DNA of 64,000 nt from NCBI GenBank assembly GCA_948474755.1, contig CAOLHI010000651.1:930001-994000 (forward strand), read 5' to 3'. This document shows positions 58,350 to 64,000 of the stretch, in pieces. The position numbers were made by a program, and so were the translations under genes. Source of the DNA: Ctenosaura bakeri (taxonomy: Eukaryota; Chordata; Lepidosauria; Squamata; Iguanidae). The notes under the pieces are model-generated. The model was not told the DNA's origin, searched no databases, and saw only the letters and a list, made by a program, of their open reading frames with translations. The first letter of the stretch is position 1, and each line of letters begins with the position of its first letter.

Positions 58350-59480
58350 GGCTGAAAAGTAGCTTTCAGACCCTCCAGAAGAGTATCCATCATGTGTTTC
58401 TGCTCATTAAAGACCCCAGAGCCTGATTTTTTCTTTTTCTTTTAGAAGCTCAGTGTAGGTTCATTTGATTGGCCCATATGTGTCACTATTTGCAGTGTCA
58501 GAACCGCTCCACCCAATACATGCAAACATTCTCTTCACAGAGCTCCTGTAGCCCATTAGATGTGTTATGTGAAATCTTTCTCACATATTTTAAGAAGTTC
58601 TATAGATATGTTGGTAGCATGTACAAAATTTATTCCAAACAATCACAATAATCTGAGCTGTACACGACAAACTTTCCAAAATAGCTAAAACCATCTGCAT
58701 TGAAGAGAAGGAAGCTAAAGAGAGGAACTGAATCCAGTACAATCCAGTCTGTTCTCCAGATTTTGAGCATTTTTGAAAGGGGTCAACATACAAGATTGTG
58801 GTTGCATACTATATATTTAGAGACCTGCTTCCATGTGTGCAGTATTTCAGTGATATCCAGGTGCTGAGATATGAAACAATCCTTGCTTGAGACCATTCTG
58901 CTCATTTTATTTCCTTCATGTGTTCTTAGTAGTAAAGTACACTCAGAACCGTAAAATAAAAATAATTGTTTCAGCATTTATATAATCTGATCTTATCTGA
59001 AAAGCACTTATAAATTATGTTATTTATTTTTTTGTTATAATTTGGTTTCATGTGCAAAGCTGTCTACAGTTCTTATCTCTTGTTTTCCTCATTTCAAGAA
59101 ATGGAGGCAAAAGATAGAGACTAATACAAGTGCACTCAGCATCTTATAAATGAGCTGAGGTTTCAGAATCTCCGCAATGGCACACTATTTATTTTAGTAA
59201 TAATTTTTGCTCAGACATTGGACCTCATCTTTGAATACTAATTACATTACGTTAACCAGCTTTTAAAAAATTAAACCAAAACATAAAGTTTCTCCAAATG
59301 AAACATTGTGTAATTCGGGAGACATTTTCCAGCACTCAATACCTGGGGGAATTTTCCTTTGCTACACTGTATGTTCCTGTGCTTTGAGGCCTCCTTGGAG
59401 TAATGGTAGTTGTGAATAACAAATGCAATAGCCATAGGAGAAAACATTAGGAAGAAGGATAGGAAGAGCAAAAGAGGAAG
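58350..59480. other. Unannotated stretch
   Basis: A/T-rich; no gene or repeat recognised. Confidence 0.4.
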
Positions 59481-59846
59481 GGCCTTTCTGCACTACACTG
59501 TTATAGTGCTATTATTCCACTTTCAACACCCTATGGAAACCTGGGGTTTGCAGTTTTGGGACAAGCAGTTAGAATTCTCAGGCTATTTCCACACTACACT
59601 CTTATAGCGCGATTATTCTGCTTTCAACATCCTATGGAATTCTGGGTCTTGCAGTTTAGGGAGGGACCAACAAGTCCCAGAATGAGCCCCAGGATGTTGA
59701 AAGTGGAATAATCGCGCTATAAGAGTGTAGTGGGGAAATGGCCTCAGTCAGAGAGCTCATTGGCCTCAGTAAACTACAAATCCCAGAATTCCACAGGATG
59801 TTGAAAACGGAATAATAGCACTATACCACTGCAGTGTGGAAAGACC
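59481..59846. mobile_element. Family B MITE split by another family B MITE
   Basis: Outer unit GGCCTTTCTGCACTACACTG to CACTGCAGTGTGGAAAGACC; arms TTATAGTGCTATTATTCCAC and GGAATAATAGCACTATACC. Flanks AAG and CAA do not match clearly. The inner element sits in its loop. Confidence 0.7.
59581..59743. mobile_element. Inner family B MITE
   Basis: 163 bp, GGCTATTTCCACACTACAC to GTGTAGTGGGGAAATGGCC with exact TCA at 59578-59580 and 59744-59746. Arms TCTTATAGCGCGATTATTC and AATAATCGCGCTATAAGA are perfect complements, so it is young. Confidence 0.85.
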
Positions 59847-60002
59847 CAAAATCTCTAGTGTGCTGCCTCATGGTAGCACAGGAGGGAGTAGCAGTATGCG
59901 TGAGACAGGAAGTGGATGGAGAGAAGAGGGCAAGAGGCAAAAAAGACAACAGAAGGAGTGTTTGTCAGGGGGATAGAACAAGTGAGCTAGATAAAGGCAA
60001 AG

Positions 60003-60024
60003 AAAGAGAGAGAGAGAGAGAGTG

Positions 60025-60074
<50 letters not shown>
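60003..60074. repeat. (GA)n and (GAAA)n microsatellite
   Basis: GA units followed by GAAA units. Confidence 0.9.
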
Positions 60075-60075
<1 letters not shown>

Positions 60076-60301
60076 GAAGGAAGAAGGAGATAAAGACTGA
60101 ACAATATACGGAGGATGAGGAGACTTAAGGAGTTTGTGGTGTTAAAGGAGAAGATGAAGAAAAATGACTCCAGAAATCAACTGCAACAGCAAGGATACAG
60201 GTGTTCCAGAAATTATGAGAGAAGAAAAGGTCATGTAGAAAGTGGGGTGGGGAAAAATCAGGAAAAGTGGGTTCCAGTTGCCTGAGCAAAAAGTAACAGG
60301 G

Positions 60302-60352
60302 TAGGGAATTGTGGGAGCTGTAGTCCAAAAAATAGCTTTTCCAAATTCTGAC
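60302..60352. repeat. Family F MITE fragment
   Basis: GAATTGTGGGAGCTGTAGTC and CAAAAAATAGCTTTTCC is the right arm of family F; the left arm is absent. Confidence 0.45.
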
Positions 60353-60489
60353 GCTTGCAAGCATTGGACCTGTGGAATCTCAGTAAATAAATAAATAAGT
60401 ATAACTTGTTTGCATAATCAATTAAAATTTCTTTAATTAGATGATAGCCATAATTTCTATCCATCCAATGATAATTGCTGTGCTGATTA

Positions 60490-60572
60490 CATATATCTAT
60501 ATATATCGCTATATATATATCTATGTGTGTGTGTGCGCGTGTGCGCATGCATATGCATGCACACACATACAC
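60490..60572. repeat. Mixed ATAT / GT / GC simple repeat
   Basis: ATATATC units, then GTGT and GCGC, then GCATGCATATGCATGC and CACACA. Confidence 0.85.
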
Positions 60573-62298
60573 AAAGAAGAAAGACCATAGTGAATGACAT
60601 ACATTCCTAAAGGAGTAACAAGTTGTGCAATGGACCTAGGAAAATTTTGCAGCATACCTGGAGAACCTGCTGTGCAACATTGCAAGCAATACAAATTCCC
60701 AATGACAGCAAAAACAAACAAAACAAAACAGCCTTAGCAATTATCCTATAAATTCTCTCAAGCGGGAAAATAATGATCCAGAAAGTTTTCTCTTCATGTA
60801 GAATCACCGATGGATTCAATCAGAACTAAGAGGCACTCTCTCTTGCACTTTTTGTTTTTAAAACATTCTCCTATTATCTCATTTACAAAATTAGAATGTA
60901 CCTGGCTTCTTTAATAACCTTTTATCATTAAGATAACCTTTCTTCATTAAGACTGAAGAGAAAAAAAAACATGAGCAGAACCGCACTTGTACCTACATGT
61001 AGAGGAAGAAGTGTAACAACACGTGCAAGACAATGCGTTGAATACTGTGGAAATCCTTGAAAATGACTTTTTGTACAGCTCCTAGGATCTGTGGTTGTGG
61101 ACCATGCGGTTTGTAGTAAAAAAAAAAAAAAAAAGGGTTTCCAAACCTCAAGAGAGGTTGGAGGGTAGACAGGAGATAAAGCAATAATTGTTTTCTCTCT
61201 GTAGGTCATGAGAAGTGGAATTGTAACTGCCTTTCAGATTTTCAGGGAGTGTTTTTTTTTTCCTTTGGGTATGTACTGGTGTATTTTGTTCCCTACCGAT
61301 GGGTGTGGTGGAACCATCTGGGCAGGAAAGGGTATATTTGCCAGAGCTGGAGTTCTGACATAATGTTCTCTCTGTATAATATCTCCACTGGGATGTGTAA
61401 AAGAAAGAGAAGCTGGAGCTTAGAACCTCATAGGTGAGAGGCCAAGTTCTATCCCTTATGAACACTCCTCATTAGTAGTCTTTGGGGCAACCTCCCCCCC
61501 ACACTTCTGTTTTCTTCTCCCCTTGCAAATAAATGAAGATGGTGATGTCTTGATTTTGATAAACAGGTATAGGAGGAACCATCCTCGGTAGTTGGCAGTA
61601 GTTTCATTTAACCTGTCTCACTGAAAGGATGCATTCTTGAAACTGATAGAGGCTCATCCCTTGTTATGGCCCCAGTGCTCTAAGAGAAGCACACTGAGAA
61701 ACAGATTGAGTTGGAGATGAAAGAAGGTTTTTCCTCTCTCTCTTTTTTTTAAATGTAAGGAAGGATTTGAAAAGTTAAATCTTTCACCTGTTGACACACA
61801 CTGTGTTAACATAAGATGACACACAGAGTTAAAGGACAGATTTCAGAGGAGAAGAACAGACGGAATAAAGACAGGAGAGTCAGTGTCTGCTGTCACCCAT
61901 TTGTAATTTTGAACACGAGGAAACAACCTTCCTTTGCTGCAGTGCTGGAACAAGTCACACACACATTTCCTTGAGCAAGCCTCGTTTCCCTTCTTAAACC
62001 AGAAGCAGAGAGAGAACAAAGAAATAAGATCTGTTGTTTCTGCTTCCCCTTGCTTCTGGGAAATATAAAATTAGCCTCATAAATGTTGCTTTTCTGTTTT
62101 TATATACTGGTATGTAAAATTGTTTTCCAAATTCTGACCAGCTTCTTGTTAGTGACATATGCAAGCATTAAGTCCAACAAACACCTATGTATGTCTTTTT
62201 TTTTTTTTTCATTGCAGATGTTGGTTTTCTCTTCCTTCCCCTGCAATGACCAAAGCACCCCCCAGGCCTTACTGTTTCATTTGGATAGTCACACTCCA
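60573..62298. other. Unannotated stretch, 1.7 kb
   Basis: An A run at 61118-61134 and a T run at 62197-62209. No gene or named repeat recognised. Confidence 0.4.
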
Positions 62299-62439
62299 GC
62301 CATTTCCTCTGTGGAATCCTGGGGTTTGCAGTATAAGGAGGGGCCTGACCTGGCTCCTCCCTAAACTGCAAACCCCAGGAGTCCATAGGATGTTGAAAGT
62401 GGAATAATTGCACAATAACAATATAGTGTGGAAATGGCC
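62299..62439. mobile_element. Family B MITE, left arm shortened
   Basis: GCCATTTCC is directly followed by CTCTGTGGAATCCTGGGGTT, so the outer left arm is deleted. The right arm is complete (GGATGTTGAAAGTGGAATAA, GTGTGGAAATGGCC). Confidence 0.7.
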
Positions 62440-63185
62440 AGTATCTCACTCTGTGAAATGTTAGTGATTTGAAGAACGAAGAAAATTTTCATTGAGAGGT
62501 CAATTTTTTATTTGGGGGTCATGTCTTCATCTCCTCCCCCCATTATACTCCTGCATGCAAAGTTTAATGAGGACTAAATTGCATGAAAGTGCTATAAATG
62601 TGTGGATTTAAAACAAAGCAGATAAGGAAATGTGGTGGAATGAACTTGCTTGTGGAAAAAAGTATGAAAAGTATGTAGAAAGTGAAACAGCCAGATGTAT
62701 TCATCCCTAGGTTTTCATCCTCAAGCTGTACATAGTTTTGGTGAACATTTCTTATCTTACTATTGATGGCAACTATAAATAGTGAGACACTGAGTTGCCC
62801 GTAGGCCATTTACAGTATCCACAGCTTTATTTAGATTCTAGTTGTGCAGAAATGGAACCGCATAACACTAGGTCAGGAGTTCACAGATTAATTGGTTTAT
62901 TTATCCACACTAGCAGAACACATTTAGCTGTAAGCAAATCCAAGAAAATTATACCTCTCACATATTGCCCCTTTGGGCTAGCCAAGTGGTCAGTCTGTTT
63001 ACTGGAGGAGGAGAGTACAAAGACAGGACTGATTGCCTCAATAGCAGGAAGACTGGATGAGACATCTGAGGTTATGTCTGTTTTGAAGGAATGGAGAAAG
63101 GCCTAGTACAATTGCCACTAGGATAGAAAAGCCAAAGTTCAGAAAAGTCTTTGAACATCTCTACCTCCTTGGGATGTCCCCCCCC
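62440..63185. other. Unannotated stretch
   Basis: No gene or repeat recognised. A C run with (CT)n follows at 63179-63206. Confidence 0.4.
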
Positions 63186-63489
63186 CACTCTCTCTCTCTC
63201 TCTCTGTGTATCTTCAGTCCAGGCTGATTCTAGTCACAGCTTGGAAATCACTATTTTGGACTTTTAACTGTGGTGCCTGAGGGATTATGCAAGCTGTGAC
63301 CCCAAAAAGTTCTTCTCCGAGTAATGTTTCTAAAATGCAAAGTGTCCTGTTTAGTTCAAGCCACGTATGCACATAGGCTAGTGCTAGTGCGTATGTGTGT
63401 ATGCACATAGACTAGTGCATTTCACAGCTTCCTGTTATGATGGCTTAGCCAAGCGGCTTAAGCAGATGTCCAAGCAGATCTAGCCACCT

Positions 63490-63632
63490 TTGTTAGAATC
63501 AAAAAACTAGAAGACATCACAATGGCCATTGAGTGCAACTCCCTTCCATGCAGGAACACACACTCAAAGTACCCCCAGCAAATGCCTATCCAGCCTCTGC
63601 TCAAAAACCTCCGAAGAAGGTGAGTCCACTAC
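63490..63632 (-). mobile_element. CR1 3' end fragment, minus strand
   Basis: CACAATGGCCATTGAGTGCA, CCTTCCATGCAGGAACACAC, CTCAAAAACCTCCGAAGAAG and GAGTCCACTACA match the CR1 3' UTR and tail complement at 22640-22765, in the same order. Confidence 0.75.
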
Positions 63633-63635
63633 ATT

Positions 63636-64000
63636 CTTATCTCTTTTTATGATAGACTTACTAGCTTGATAGATGAAGGGAATGCTGTGGATGTAGCATA
63701 TCTCGATTTCAGTAAGGCCTTTGACAAAGTTCCCCATGACATTCTTGCAAAGAAGCTAGTAAAATGTGGGCTGGACAGGGCTACTGTTAGTTGGATTTGT
63801 AATTGGTTGACCGACCGAACCCAAAGGGTGATCACGAATGGCTGCTTTTCACCCTGGAGAGAAGTGACTAGCGGGGTGCCACAGGGTTCTGTCCTAGGCC
63901 CAGTGCTGTTCAACATTTTTATCAATGACTTGGATGAAGGAATAGAGGGCATGCTCATCAAATTTGCAGATGATACCAAATTGGGAGGGGTTGCTAATAC
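63636..64000 (+). CDS. CR1 ORF2 reverse transcriptase, open, runs off window
   Basis: One plus-strand frame is open from 63636 to the window end (121 codons). It is the reverse transcriptase core of CR1 ORF2: residues 1-7 LISFYDR, then [14 protein letters not shown] (motif A, with the catalytic Asp), [20 protein letters not shown] (motif B) and an intact FADDTKLGG at 63963-63989 (motif C). It is nearly identical to 23455-23820 read in reverse, with small differences such as YLDF for YLNF. It lacks its own start because the element is 5'-truncated at about 63633-63636, so the reading is partial at both ends. Domain activity cannot be judged from this part. It belongs to a mobile element, not to a host gene. 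Confidence 0.8.

Noticed and set aside
59868..60104. Frame rich in Ser/Phe/Leu
   Set aside because: It is the complement of the GA/GAAA microsatellite.

Overview
This window looks like gene-poor nuclear DNA from a squamate reptile, most likely an iguanian lizard. The host call rests on the repeat mix: CR1, L2-like, R4-like and BovB-like LINE pieces, tRNA-derived SINEs with a BovB-like tail (the Sauria SINE pattern), and hundreds of bases of palindromic DNA transposons. I could not run a database search, so family names come from motif recognition and species is not determined. I find no host protein-coding exon, tRNA, rRNA or CRISPR array that I can support. The longest meaningful reading frames belong to retrotransposons.

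Layout. 0-15 kb: a small hAT-type element (768), a SINE (917), an L2-like LINE end with an ATC tail (1366-1916), a MITE (4828), an LTR copy carrying two MITEs (5389-6726), a three-level nest (10819-11737), an R4-like LINE split by a MITE (12440-13600) and a BovB-like fragment (14938). 15-30 kb: hAT and palindromic MITEs, a second copy of the same LTR (20483-21463), the main CR1 LINE on the minus strand (22611-25405) and a Tigger-like element (28625-29281). 30-45 kb: an old CR1/L3 fragment split by a MITE (30560-31815), a BovB-like piece holding a 212-bp inverted repeat (32576-33041), an L2-like LINE split by a MITE (37143-38070), a SINE (38597) and several MITEs. 45-64 kb: a 658-bp element with TTA target duplications (45567), a CR1 fragment split by a hAT element (50391-51240), a minus-strand LTR-like block (about 52975-53790), a CpG-rich MITE (54462-55008), a four-element nest (56739-58349), a MITE inside a MITE (59481-59846), and two opposed CR1 pieces at the right edge, the last one an open reverse transcriptase frame running off the window.

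The dominant theme is one large group of non-autonomous DNA transposons whose ends read GGCC(C/A)TTTCCGCA or close variants and which are flanked by 3-bp target duplications (TAA, TTA, ATA, TAT, ATG, TCA, AGA). These ends resemble the PIF/Harbinger pattern. At least ten copies sit here, in several size classes (128 to 658 bp), and many are inserted in other transposons, so the window reads as a layered record of insertion order. No autonomous transposase for this group is visible.
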